A DNA stretch of 64,000 nt from Pseudonocardia broussonetiae (lineage in GTDB: Bacteria > Actinomycetota > Actinomycetes > Mycobacteriales > Pseudonocardiaceae), in the NCBI RefSeq assembly GCF_013155125.1, contig NZ_CP053564.1, positions 2,301,501 to 2,365,500 of the forward strand. Direction: 5' to 3'. A program made the position numbers and the translations under genes. The notes beneath the pieces were generated by a model, which ran no database searches, was not told where the DNA came from, and saw nothing but the letters and a program-made list of their open reading frames with translations. Below, in pieces: positions 26,098 to 34,090 of the stretch. How positions within the stretch are numbered: position 1 is the first letter of the stretch; every line of letters starts with the position of its first letter.

Positions 26098-27516
26098 TCA
26101 GGCCGCGGGCTCGCCCGGGACGTCGCTCGTCGCCGCGGGTGAGGCCGTCGGGCTCGGCTCGACCACCGGCTCCTCGACCACCGGCTCGGGATCGCGCGCG
26201 GGCGGCTCGGGCTGGGGCTCGGGCTGGGGCGCGGGCGGTTCGGGCGCGGGCGCGACGGCCGGCGGCTCGGACTCGACCTGCGGCGCCGGGGCGACGAGCG
26301 CGGGCGCCGGGGCGGCGGGAGCCGGAGCGGGCGGGGCCGCCGGGGCCACCGAGGGTGCCGCCGTGACCGGAGGGGCGCTGCACGCCGTCGCCTTCTCGGC
26401 CGGGAGGACGTCGCAGATCGCACCGCCGGGGCCGCCGTCGAAGACGTCCTGGCCGTCGCCGCCGCGGAGGTCGTCGCCGCCGGGACCGCCGAGCAGGGTG
26501 TCGGCGCCGGCACCGCCGGTGAGGAGGTCGGCGCCCGCTCCGCCGACCAGCACGTCGTCGCCGTCGCCGCCGGTGAGGGAGTCGTCGCCCGCCCCGCCGA
26601 CGATGCAGTCGCCGCCGGTGGAGCCGACGATCGTGTCGGCACCGGAGGTGCCGAGGACCACGAAGGGGCCTGCGCCGCGACCGCGGCTCGCGATGGCGTC
26701 CCACGTCCGGTCGGCCGGGTCCAGGGCGATGACGTCGACGAAGTCGGTCGCGACCATCCCCGCGGCGACGCACTCCGCGGGCAGTGCCACACCGGTTCCG
26801 GCAGGAGCCTTGCGCGCCGACCCGGCCGGATCGGCCGGGCTCAGCGGCGCCGCTGCTCCGCCGGGCGGCGCGAGCGGCACGGAGACCGGGCCGGGCGCAG
26901 GGCCCGGCGGCAGGTCGGCGGCGGCGGCGGTGGCGATGCGGAGGTGGCCGTCGGCGCGGTCGGTGAATCCGCCCTCGGCGTGCACGGTGGCGACGTCGGT
27001 GTGGTCGAGTCCGGCCGACGCCGCCGCGGCGCCCGCGGCGAGGGTCAGCGTCACCGGGACGCGGACGGGCGCCCCCGCGTTCGGCTGCGCCGTGCCGAGC
27101 GGCACCACGCGGCCGTCGTAGAGCGAGCAGTAGCTCTCGGCCGGCGCGCTGCCGAACCGGAGCGTCACCGCCATCCCGGTCTTCGCGACCCACACGCCCG
27201 CGCGCTGCTCGCAGAACGGGGACGTGGCCGCGGGGGTGAGCGACAGGCCGATGGCGGCGGCGACGGTGCCCTCGTAGGCGACCGCCAGCTCGACCGTCTG
27301 GGGCACGCCCGGCCGGAGGTCGGTGTAGCCGAGCTCGGGGCCGCCGTCGTCGCCCCCGCCGAGCGTGACCCGCGCGGCGCCGATGGTGCTCGGCGAACTG
27401 GAGAACGTCGACGAGAACGACGCCAGCGTGCCGTCGGAGGAGAAGGCCGCGACGAGTGCCGCACCACCCACCGCCACGATGCTCGCGATGGCCACGGCGA
27501 CCGTACGTGCCTGCAC
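26098..27516 (-). CDS. Secreted RTX-repeat protein with SipW-type signal region (module 2)
   Basis: A 472-residue paralogue of the module 1 RTX protein. A hydrophobic signal (about 5-25) is followed by [14 protein letters not shown], similar to the TasA-type cleavage border; then a beta-rich domain with cysteine pairs ([19 protein letters not shown]), a Pro/Ala linker, and RTX nonapeptides over about 305-390 ([33 protein letters not shown]). The last 80 residues are Pro/Ala/Glu-rich, ending without a sorting signal. GTG 27516 is chosen over ATG-type starts upstream because GGGGGA lies 4 bases before it and the signal then begins at once. Calcium-dependent folding outside the cell is the family expectation; role inferred as a surface or fibre-associated protein. 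Confidence 0.8.
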   Translation of the reverse strand: MQARTVAVAIASIVAVGGAALVAAFSSDGTLASFSSTFSSSPSTIGAARVTLGGGDDGGPELGYTDLRPGVPQTVELAVAYEGTVAAAIGLSLTPAATSPFCEQRAGVWVAKTGMAVTLRFGSAPAESYCSLYDGRVVPLGTAQPNAGAPVRVPVTLTLAAGAAAASAGLDHTDVATVHAEGGFTDRADGHLRIATAAAADLPPGPAPGPVSVPLAPPGGAAAPLSPADPAGSARKAPAGTGVALPAECVAAGMVATDFVDVIALDPADRTWDAIASRGRGAGPFVVLGTSGADTIVGSTGGDCIVGGAGDDSLTGGDGDDVLVGGAGADLLTGGAGADTLLGGPGGDDLRGGDGQDVFDGGPGGAICDVLPAEKATACSAPPVTAAPSVAPAAPPAPAPAAPAPALVAPAPQVESEPPAVAPAPEPPAPQPEPQPEPPARDPEPVVEEPVVEPSPTASPAATSDVPGEPAA

Positions 27517-27646
27517 ATTTCCCCCGGTGGAGCTGCGACCGCCGCGACCGTGCCCGGTCGTCGGGGGTCTTCGGACTGCCTCGTGGGTCACCGCCGGAGG
27601 CGGCACACCCCGTTCGTGCGTGGGTCGAGCCCTGTCGACACGAGAA

Positions 27647-27678
27647 GGGCGGAGGCCGGCTGTGCCGGCCCGCCGCCC
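27647..27678 (-). terminator. Hairpin after the third TasA-like gene
   Basis: A two-part stem, GGGCGG/CCGCCC and GGCCGGC/GCCGGCC, with a 3-base loop lies between the TasA-like gene ending at 27692 and the RTX start at 27516. It may reduce read-through into the RTX gene. Confidence 0.6.
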
Positions 27679-27691
27679 GTCCCGCCGTCGA

Positions 27692-28237
27692 TCAGGGGGT
27701 GCGCTGGGTCATCAGGAACGACGACGTGATGGTGACCGAGTCACCCTGCGCGTTGTTGTTGTCCGGCCGGTCCGGGAAGGTGAAGCGGAACGTGCAGACG
27801 ACCGACTGGCCGGCATCGATCTGCGCGTTGAACCCGGTGGTGAGGATGTCGACCGTGCGGTCGGTGAACAGCGAGGGCGTCCCGGGGCAGCTGCCCGACA
27901 CGAGCAGCTGCTCGTCGAGGTTGCCGCCGGCGTTCTCCGAGACCACGCCGTTGCCGGTGACGGTGCCGTTGATCGACCCCGTGTTCGTCAGCGTGAAGAC
28001 CAGCGGACCCGAGTCGTACCCGGGCGCGATGTTGGAGGCGCTGAACAGCTGGAGGGTCCCGGCCGGGTTCGAGGTGACGTCGAGGTCGAGCGTGCCGGCG
28101 GCCAGCGTCCCGCCGGGGCCCGCCTCGGTGTCGCTGAACGCGGCGTAGGTGCCCGCACCGAGGGCGACGGCCGCGGCCGCGACGGCGGCGACGCCGATGC
28201 CCGCGGCGAGCTTCGTGTTCTTCTGCAGGATCGACAC
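27692..28237 (-). CDS. TasA/camelysin-like surface protein (module 2, copy C)
   Basis: A 181-residue exported protein. The start [15 protein letters not shown], hydrophobic segment and [19 protein letters not shown] form the SipW-type signal region. The mature part has [23 protein letters not shown], two cysteines (SGSCPG and SVVCTF, likely a disulfide) and the closing [18 protein letters not shown] 28237 has AGGAGA upstream at good spacing. The gene starts 38 bases after copy B and no operator lies between them, so they are probably one transcript. A structural fibre role is inferred from the TasA family. Confidence 0.8.
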   Translation of the reverse strand: MSILQKNTKLAAGIGVAAVAAAAVALGAGTYAAFSDTEAGPGGTLAAGTLDLDVTSNPAGTLQLFSASNIAPGYDSGPLVFTLTNTGSINGTVTGNGVVSENAGGNLDEQLLVSGSCPGTPSLFTDRTVDILTTGFNAQIDAGQSVVCTFRFTFPDRPDNNNAQGDSVTITSSFLMTQRTP

Positions 28238-28274
28238 GGGATCTCCTGGGATCAGGGGTGGCTCAGCGGACCGA

Positions 28275-28835
28275 TCAGCTGGTGGGGGCCTGGTTCAGGG
28301 TGAACGAGGATCCGACGACCACCGACTGGCCCTGGGCGGTGTTGTTCACCGCTGCGTCCAGGTTGCGGAACTCGAAGTTGAAGGTGCAGGTCAGCGACTC
28401 CTGGTCGCCGACGTCAATGCCGCTGAACCCCGCCGACGCGGCCGGGAGCTGGGAGAGCGGGAGCGCCGGGAAGGCGCCGATCCCGCGGTCGCACGAGCCG
28501 GTCACCTGGATCTGCTCCGCGAGCTGCTGTCCGCCGGTGACCGTGAACGTGCCGGACAGGACGCCGTCGATCGAACCCGTGTTCTCCACGATGAAGGTCC
28601 GCGGACCGGAGGTGTAGCCGGGTGCGATGTTGGAGGCGCTGAAGAGGGTGGTCGTGCCGCTCGGGTTGGTCGTCACGTCCAGGCTCAGCGTGCCGGCGGC
28701 CAGCGTGCCGCCGGGGCCCTCTGCGGTGTCGGTGAACGCGGCGTAGGTGCCGGCCCCGAGGGCGACGGCGGCGGCTGCGACGGCGGCGACGCCGATGCCG
28801 GCGGCGAGCTTCTTGTTCTTCTGCAGGATGGACAT
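28275..28835 (-). CDS. TasA/camelysin-like surface protein (module 2, copy B)
   Basis: A 186-residue paralogue. It starts MSILQKNKKLAAG, has [19 protein letters not shown] at the signal border, then [26 protein letters not shown], cysteines in TGSCDRG and SLTCTF, and the C-terminal NNTAQGQSVVVGSSFTL. ATG 28835 is chosen because GGAGATCCC precedes it and the other copies begin at the same motif; an upstream in-frame start at 28919 would add an unrelated stretch. A perfect ATACCTCA-CC-TGAGGTAT palindrome lies 83 bases upstream. Expected outside the membrane, processed by a SipW-like peptidase. Confidence 0.8.
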   Translation of the reverse strand: MSILQKNKKLAAGIGVAAVAAAAVALGAGTYAAFTDTAEGPGGTLAAGTLSLDVTTNPSGTTTLFSASNIAPGYTSGPRTFIVENTGSIDGVLSGTFTVTGGQQLAEQIQVTGSCDRGIGAFPALPLSQLPAASAGFSGIDVGDQESLTCTFNFEFRNLDAAVNNTAQGQSVVVGSSFTLNQAPTS

Positions 28836-28917
28836 GGGATCTCCGGGGATCGCGAGCAGGTCAACGATCCGACGGACCGCGGTGGTGGGAACTGTGTCGA
28901 TCCGGCTCGATCCGCGC

Positions 28918-28935
28918 ATACCTCACCTGAGGTAT
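28918..28935. promoter_or_regulatory. Operator-like palindrome upstream of copy B
   Basis: ATACCTCACCTGAGGTAT: 8-bp perfect arms with a 2-base centre. The same TGAGGTATG half-site, followed by a similar GATCG context on the minus strand, occurs upstream of copy A, which suggests a common regulator or promoter element. Confidence 0.65.
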
Positions 28936-28950
28936 CTCCGGGCCGACCGA

Positions 28951-28995
28951 CGAACGGGACGGTGGACCAGCTGCGCCGGCCCACCGTCCCGTTCG
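28951..28995 (-). terminator. Terminator after TasA-like copy A
   Basis: A perfect 15-bp stem (CGAACGGGACGGTGG/CCACCGTCCCGTTCG) with a 15-base loop begins 9 bases after the copy A stop. It separates copy A from the copy B operator, so copy A is probably a single-gene transcript expressed more strongly. Confidence 0.75.
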
Positions 28996-29004
28996 GCTGG
29001 TCGG

Positions 29005-29583
29005 TCAGTCGGCCTGGGTCTCACCGTTGGCCTGGGTCAGCGTGAGGTTCGAGGTGACGACGACGGACTCGCCCTGGGCGGCGTTGTTCGCCGTTCCGGG
29101 AAGGTTCTTGAACTCGAACTCGAAGGTGCACGTGGCGGTGTCGCCACCGTTCAGCGCCACGCCGTTGCCGAGGAACTGACCGGCCGGCCCGGCCAGCGAG
29201 GCCACGGTGCTGCCCGGCGGAACCGTCAGACCGCCGGGGCAGCCGCCCGTCACGCTGATCTGGTCGTCCAGGTCCGGCCCACCGGTGACGCTGAGGGTGC
29301 CGGTCAGCACGCCGTCGATGTTGCCGGTGTTCGCGATGGTGATCGACCGCACGCCCGACTTGTAACCCGGTGCGATGTTGCTGGCGTAGAAGATCTCCGT
29401 CACGCCGGCGGGGTTCGAGGTGACGCTCAGGTTCAGCGTGCCGGCGGCCAGCGTGCCGCCGGGGCCGGTGGCCGTGTCGCTGAACGACGCGTAGGTGCCG
29501 GCGCCCAGGGCGAGGGCGGCGGCCGCGACGGCGGCGACGCCGATGCCGGCGGCGAGCTTCTTGTTCTTCTGCAGGACGGACAC
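29005..29583 (-). CDS. TasA/camelysin-like surface protein (module 2, copy A)
   Basis: A 192-residue paralogue beginning VSVLQKNKKLAAG. The signal helix ends in GAGTYASFSDTATGPGGTL; then come [26 protein letters not shown], cysteines in TGGCPGG and TATCTF, and NNAAQGESVVVTSNLTLTQ. GTG 29583 has GAGGAGA upstream. It is followed by a strong terminator and preceded by an ATACCTCA-type site. It is divergent from the second SipW-like peptidase gene, which should process it. A main fibre or surface subunit is the likeliest role by analogy with Bacillus tasA, whose operon also carries sipW. Confidence 0.82.
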   Translation of the reverse strand: MSVLQKNKKLAAGIGVAAVAAAALALGAGTYASFSDTATGPGGTLAAGTLNLSVTSNPAGVTEIFYASNIAPGYKSGVRSITIANTGNIDGVLTGTLSVTGGPDLDDQISVTGGCPGGLTVPPGSTVASLAGPAGQFLGNGVALNGGDTATCTFEFEFKNLPGTANNAAQGESVVVTSNLTLTQANGETQAD

Positions 29584-29667
29584 GGGTTCTCCTCGGATCG
29601 CGGGGTGGCGGGGCGGTCCTGGAGGACCGCGTTGGGGAGAACCCTGGCCACAGCGAGCGATCGGGGC

Positions 29668-29685
29668 ATACCTCAACGTGAGTAT
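29668..29685. promoter_or_regulatory. Operator-like palindrome in the copy A/sipW intergenic region
   Basis: ATACCTCA-ACG-TGAGTAT matches the site at 28918 with one base lost in the right arm. It lies about 85 bases upstream of copy A and 94 upstream of the peptidase gene. Confidence 0.6.
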
Positions 29686-29703
29686 TCGAGGCGGCGGACC
29701 GCG

Positions 29704-29719
29704 TACCCCATCCGGGGTA
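29704..29719. promoter_or_regulatory. Related dyad nearer the signal peptidase gene
   Basis: TACCCC-ATCC-GGGGTA, a 6-bp perfect dyad resembling the TACCTCA/TGAGGTA sites, 60 bases before the start at 29779. It may be the peptidase promoter's own copy of the operator. Confidence 0.5.
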
Positions 29720-29778
29720 TGACAGCGTGGTCCCGCGCACGCGACGGTGGAGCCTCGCGTGCTCGACCGAGGGGGATC

Positions 29779-30399
29779 ATGGCCGGCGAACCGGTGACCG
29801 AACGCATTCCGGTCGTGCGGGCGACCCCGATCCCGATCCCGAGGCCGAGCCGGGCGCCCGAGCCGGAGCCGGCCGCGCACCCGGTGCGCCGGATCATGGG
29901 GTGGGCCGCGGGCACCGCGCTCGTCCTCGTCGTCGCGCTGGCCGTCGCCGTCGCGATCGTCCCGGCCATCGGCGGGGCGACCCCGCTGACCGTCCTGTCC
30001 GGGAGCATGGAGCCCGCCCTGCCGGTGGGGTCGACGGTGGTCGTGCAGCCCCGGCCCGCCTCCGAGATCGCGGTCGGGGACGTCATCACGTTCACCGACC
30101 GCAGCACCGAGAGCGACGAGACGCGGATCGTCACCCACCGCGTGATGGAGGTGCAGCCGGGCCCGGCGTTCGTGACGCAGGGCGACGCGAACAACGCGCC
30201 CGATCCCGGTCTGGTCCAGGCGGCGGACGTGCGCGGCGTGCAGTGGTACCACGTGCCGTACGTCGGCCTGCTCAGAGAACGTCTCTTCACGCCGCCCGGC
30301 ATGTACTTCGCCGCGGCGGTCCTGCTCCTCATCATCGCTGCGTACCTGCTGGTTCCACGCACGGTGACGGTTCCGCCGGACGCGCGCCGCCGCCGGTGA
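29779..30399 (+). CDS. Signal peptidase I, ER/SipW type (module 2)
   Basis: A 206-residue paralogue of the module 1 enzyme with a longer cytoplasmic tail (about 35 residues, Pro/Arg-rich). Membrane helix at about 42-64; catalytic serine S76 in LSGSMEP; VGDVITF; general base H120 in IVTHRV; second helix at about 176-195. The Ser-His dyad again marks it as SipW-type rather than LepB-type. ATG 29779 is preceded by GAGGGGG. It is divergent from three TasA-like genes and an RTX gene. Having a separate peptidase for each module suggests that the two sets of substrates are processed independently. Confidence 0.88.
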   Translation: MAGEPVTERIPVVRATPIPIPRPSRAPEPEPAAHPVRRIMGWAAGTALVLVVALAVAVAIVPAIGGATPLTVLSGSMEPALPVGSTVVVQPRPASEIAVGDVITFTDRSTESDETRIVTHRVMEVQPGPAFVTQGDANNAPDPGLVQAADVRGVQWYHVPYVGLLRERLFTPPGMYFAAAVLLLIIAAYLLVPRTVTVPPDARRRR

Positions 30400-30528
30400 C
30401 CCGGTCCACGGAACGAACCAACGCGTAACAGCACTCGGTCCAGTCCCGAAGACGCAGATGGAGCTCCCCAGCACCCGGCACGTCCCCCTGAGTGGCGTCG
30501 CCGTTCCCCGTACGTCCGAGGGGTCGCA

Positions 30529-31968
30529 TTGACCGGCAGTACTCCGAGACGCAGCCGTCTCCCCGCGATCTGGGCCGCGGTCCGGGTCCCGGCGGCGGAG
30601 GTCGTCCTGCAGGGGGTCCTCGTCGCCCTCGCCACGGCGCCCGTCGTCCTGCTGCAGGGCCGGGAGATGCCGGAGCGGGCGATGAGCACGCTGACCTTCA
30701 CCGGCGGTGTCGCCGCGACGATCCTGCTGGCGGTCGCGGCGTGGATCAGCGGCAACCGCCGGGCCCGGCGGGTCGCGGCCGCGGTCGGCGTCTACGCGGG
30801 CGTCATGCTGCTGCTGGGGGCCGTCGACCTCGACCTGGACGGCGGGGTGTGGGGGATCGCCGGCGGCGTCGCGCTGCTGGGCGTCGCCGGTCTGCTGGTG
30901 CTCGCCGCCCGGCCCGCGTCGCGGCCGGTGCACGGCCACGCGGTGGGGCTGGTCGTCCTCGTCGCCCTGGCCACGGTGTCGGTCGCGGTCACCGCGCTGC
31001 TCGCCCCGTCGCACGTGCCGCCGCCGGACATGGTGCGGGCGGTGTCGCTGGGGGCGTGGGTCGCCTGCGGCGTCGCGGGGCTCCTGATCGTCGGCGACGG
31101 CACCGCCCACCGCCGCCCGCTGCTGCGCCGCACCGGCCTCGCCTTCGCCGCGCTCGGCGCCGCGCACGCCGCCGGGATCATCGCCGCCCGCCCGCTGCTC
31201 GGCGGGGTCGTGGAGCTCGGTGCGGTCGCGATGCTGCTCGTCGCCGCGGGCACGTTCCTGCTCGCGTCGATCCGCGACATCGGCCGGGAGCAGGAGCGCT
31301 CGCGCAGCCGGCTCGCCGAGGTCGAGGCGGCCATGGCGTCGGTCGCCGAGCGCGACCACGAGCTGCGCAACGTCGTCGCCGGCCTGACCGGGGCGGCCAC
31401 CGTCCTGGGCGACGACCGCATGAGCCGCTCCGACGACGGCCGCCGCCTGCTGGTCGCCGCGGGCGCCGAGCTGGCCCGCCTGCAGCAGATGCTCGACGGG
31501 CCGCGCCCCGACGACGCGCCCGCCGAGGCGCGCGTCGGCTCGATCCTCGGTGACCTCGCCGTCGTGCACCGCGCCACCGGGCTCGACGTGCACGTCGACG
31601 TCACCGGCGACCCGGAGGCCGCGATCGCGCCCGGGATCCTCGCCCAGGTCGTCACGAACCTGCTGGTCAACTGCCGCCGCCACGCCCCGGGCGCCCGCGT
31701 GTGGCTGCGGGCGCGGGTGCACGAGCGGCACGTCCGGATCGACGTCTCCGACGACGGGCCCGGGCTGTGCGCGCCGCCCGAGGTCGTGCTGCGCCGCGGC
31801 GTCCGCGGCCCCGGCTCCGGCGGCGACGGCCTCGGCCTGGCGATCACCGCCGAGCTCGTCGAGCGCCACCGCGGCACGTTCAGGCTGCTGTCCGGGCCGG
31901 GGTGCACGGTCCACATCGAGCTGCCCGTCGCCGGCTGCCGCGCCCCGGTGCCGTCGGGCGTGGCGTGA
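30529..31968 (+). CDS. Membrane sensor histidine kinase
   Basis: A 479-residue kinase. About eight hydrophobic helices occupy residues 20-245, then a coiled linker (REQERSRSRLAEVEAAM). The phosphoacceptor is probably H277 in ERDHELRNVVAGL. The ATP domain shows N box NLLVNCRRHAP (from residue 377), DDGPG (408) and GDGLGLA. The H box resembles HisKA (HELRxP) more than the HisKA_3 type usually paired with LuxR-type regulators. TTG 30529 is the start: GAGGGG lies 5 bases upstream and no ATG/GTG fits better. The response regulator gene overlaps its stop. Its position next to module 2 suggests, but does not prove, control of the fibre genes. Confidence 0.85.
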   Translation: MTGSTPRRSRLPAIWAAVRVPAAEVVLQGVLVALATAPVVLLQGREMPERAMSTLTFTGGVAATILLAVAAWISGNRRARRVAAAVGVYAGVMLLLGAVDLDLDGGVWGIAGGVALLGVAGLLVLAARPASRPVHGHAVGLVVLVALATVSVAVTALLAPSHVPPPDMVRAVSLGAWVACGVAGLLIVGDGTAHRRPLLRRTGLAFAALGAAHAAGIIAARPLLGGVVELGAVAMLLVAAGTFLLASIRDIGREQERSRSRLAEVEAAMASVAERDHELRNVVAGLTGAATVLGDDRMSRSDDGRRLLVAAGAELARLQQMLDGPRPDDAPAEARVGSILGDLAVVHRATGLDVHVDVTGDPEAAIAPGILAQVVTNLLVNCRRHAPGARVWLRARVHERHVRIDVSDDGPGLCAPPEVVLRRGVRGPGSGGDGLGLAITAELVERHRGTFRLLSGPGCTVHIELPVAGCRAPVPSGVA

Positions 31969-32606
31969 CCGGTGCGCCGGTCGTCATCGTCGACGACCAC
32001 GCGCTGGTCGCCGGGGCGCTCGTGATGGCGCTGCGCTCCGGCGGGATCGAGGCCACGGCCGTCCTCCCCGCCGAGTTCCTGCCCCGCGTCGACGACCCCG
32101 CGCCGCCCGGCGCGCTCGTCCTGCTCGACCTCGACCTCGGCGACGGCCTCGACGGCGTCGAGCTCGTCCCCCGGCTGCGCCGCGCCGGCTGGCGGGTCCT
32201 GCTCGTCACCGGCTCCACCGACGAGGACCGCATCGCCGCGGGCATCGCGGCCGGCGCGCTGGGCCGGGTCCGCAAGTCGGCGCCGTTCCCCGAGCTCGTC
32301 GCCGCGGCGACCCGGGCCGCCGAGGGCCGCCCCCTGATCGGCGACGACGAGCGCCGCCGGATCGAGGCGTCGGCGTCGGCCCGGGCCCAGGAGCGGCGCC
32401 TGGCCCGCGACCGCTGGGAGCGCCTGACCCCGCGCGAGCTCCAGATCGTCGACCGCATCGCCGCGGGCCGCCGTCCGGCCGCGATCGCCGAGGAGTTCGT
32501 CGTCTCGGTGGCCACGGTCCGCACGCAGATCCGGTCGATCCTGTCGAAGCTGGAGGTCGGCTCCCAGCTCGAGGTCGCCGCACTCGCGCGGCAGCGCCGG
32601 GGCTAG
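31965..32606 (+). CDS. NarL/LuxR-type response regulator
   Basis: A 213-residue protein. The receiver domain has acidic pocket D10-D11, phosphoacceptor D55 (LVLLDLDLGDG; D57 is less likely), the conserved threonine in LLVTGSTDE and a lysine in GRVRKSAPFPEL. The C-terminal LuxR helix-turn-helix (LTPRELQIVDRIAAGRRPAAIAEEF, VSVATVRTQIRSILSKL) is at about 148-205. GTG 31965 overlaps the kinase stop (GTGA), so the pair is co-translated. Its stop codon TAG lies inside the left end of the 169-bp palindromic element. Targets are unknown; the palindromes near 28.9 and 29.7 kb are candidates. Confidence 0.9.
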   Translation: MTGAPVVIVDDHALVAGALVMALRSGGIEATAVLPAEFLPRVDDPAPPGALVLLDLDLGDGLDGVELVPRLRRAGWRVLLVTGSTDEDRIAAGIAAGALGRVRKSAPFPELVAAATRAAEGRPLIGDDERRRIEASASARAQERRLARDRWERLTPRELQIVDRIAAGRRPAAIAEEFVVSVATVRTQIRSILSKLEVGSQLEVAALARQRRG

Positions 32607-32771
32607 GAGCGCGCTGAAAAGCTCGGGCCTACTGCGCGACGCCCAGGCGGCGCCCTCGCGGCGTTGCGCGGATACGTCGTTACAACAGCGGTATCGCCGC
32701 ATCCGCCCGCCTTGCGAGGACACCACCTGGACGCCGCTCGCTACGGCCGGAGCTTTTCAGCACCCTCCTAG
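32603..32771. repeat. 169-bp imperfect palindromic (MITE-like) element
   Basis: The ends are near-perfect inverted repeats: CTAGGAG-3-GCTGAAAAGCTC at the left (32603-32624) and its complement GAGCTTTTCAGC-3-CTCCTAG at the right (32750-32771). The interior also pairs for most of its length (for example CCAGGCGG with its right-arm counterpart), so the whole element can fold into one long hairpin. It contains the TAG stops of both flanking convergent genes. No coding capacity. It may be a non-autonomous mobile element or a large bidirectional terminator. Confidence 0.8.
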
Positions 32772-34009
32772 TCGCCCTCGAGCGCGTCGCGCACGGCCAC
32801 CAGCTTGGCCGCGGCCTCGCGCACCTCGGTGTCGGGGTCGGAGTCGGCGACGATCCCGCACCCGGCGAACAGCCGGGCCACCGGGCCGTCGAGCTGGGCG
32901 CAGCGCAGCGCGATGCCGAGCTCGCCGTCGCCGCGGGAGTCGATCCAGCCGACGGGCCCGGCGTAGCGGCCGCGGTCCATCGCCTCCAGCTCGGTGATGA
33001 GGTCGACGGCCACCTTCCGCGGGGTGCCGCCGACGGCCGCCGTGGGGTGCACGGCCTCGGCCAGGAGCAGCAGCGACGCGGGGGCGACCGGGTCGAGGCG
33101 GCCGCGGACGTCGCTCGCGAGGTGGGAGACGTTGTGCAGCGTCAGCACGTCGGGGACGTCGGGCGCGTCGAGCGAGGCGCACAGGGGCGCGAGCGCCGAG
33201 GTGAGGGAGTCGACGGCCAGCGCGTGCTCGTGGCGGTCCTTCGCCGAGCCCATCAGTCGCTCGCCCAGCGAGCCCTCGCCGGGGGAGGCGGCCCACATCG
33301 TGCCGGCCAGCACCCGCGACTCGACGACGTCACCGGTGCGCCGCACCAGCAGCTCCGGCGTGGCGCCGACCAGCCCTTCGACGGCGAACGACCAGCACGT
33401 CGGGTAGCGCTCGGCCAGACCGCCGAGCAGGTGGCGGGGGTCGAGCGGGGCCTCGGCGACCGCGATCAGGTCGTGGGCCAGCGCGGCCTTGTCGAGCTCG
33501 CCCGCCCGCATCCGGCGCACGGCCTCGGCGACGGCGGCGCGGTAGCGGTCGACCGGCAGCAGCCCGTCGGAGTAGCGCAGGGTGCCGCTGGGGCGCACCG
33601 GGTCGACCGCGTGCACGACCGACGGCCCGTCGCCGTGGGAGAACTCCGTGATCCACGCGTGCCCGTCGCGGCGCCCGACCACGACCCGCGGGACGACGAC
33701 GACCGAGCCGGGGGAGTCGTCGCTGAAAGTGAAGCTCGCGAACGCGACGGGGCCCGTGCCGGGGGCGCCGACCTCGTCGAGGACGCGGGTCCCGGCGACG
33801 AAGGAGCGCCACCACTCGTCGGCGTCGGCGAAGCGGTCGGGACCCGAACCGGTCCACCGGGCCACCTCGCCCCACCCGACGAGACCGTCGCCGCCGCGCA
33901 CCCAGGACTTCGGCGTGCGGGCGTCCGGCAGCAGCTCCAGCAGCCCGCCGAGGTCGTCCACAGGCCTGGTTCGCACGCGCACACCGGTCGGTAGCGGAGC
34001 GATCGTCAC
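32768..34009 (-). CDS. Isochorismate synthase
   Basis: A 413-residue chorismate-utilising enzyme (MenF/EntC/DhbC type) that converts chorismate to isochorismate, the substrate of MenD. Family motifs: VGATPELLVRR, LAGTMWA, GSAKDRHEHALAVDSL, VHPTAAVGGTPRKVA, and DRGRYAGPVGWID near the metal-binding glutamates. Gene context with menD and ubiE favours menaquinone (menF) over siderophore supply; no siderophore genes are in the window. GTG 34009 starts the protein directly upstream of the conserved region. The stop lies in the right end of the palindromic element. Confidence 0.9.
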   Translation of the reverse strand: MTIAPLPTGVRVRTRPVDDLGGLLELLPDARTPKSWVRGGDGLVGWGEVARWTGSGPDRFADADEWWRSFVAGTRVLDEVGAPGTGPVAFASFTFSDDSPGSVVVVPRVVVGRRDGHAWITEFSHGDGPSVVHAVDPVRPSGTLRYSDGLLPVDRYRAAVAEAVRRMRAGELDKAALAHDLIAVAEAPLDPRHLLGGLAERYPTCWSFAVEGLVGATPELLVRRTGDVVESRVLAGTMWAASPGEGSLGERLMGSAKDRHEHALAVDSLTSALAPLCASLDAPDVPDVLTLHNVSHLASDVRGRLDPVAPASLLLLAEAVHPTAAVGGTPRKVAVDLITELEAMDRGRYAGPVGWIDSRGDGELGIALRCAQLDGPVARLFAGCGIVADSDPDTEVREAAAKLVAVRDALEGD

Positions 34010-34090
34010 GTTTCGAGCGTAAGAGGCGCGCGTCCCCGACGCTCGTCCGCCCCGGGGAGGCGCTGACCACAGTGGCGCCCCCGAGCCCGT

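Noticed and set aside
18000..30399. Ser-His peptidases considered as LepB-type signal peptidases
   Set aside because: The general-base lysine is replaced by histidine in VTHRV in both, which defines the ER/SipW class.
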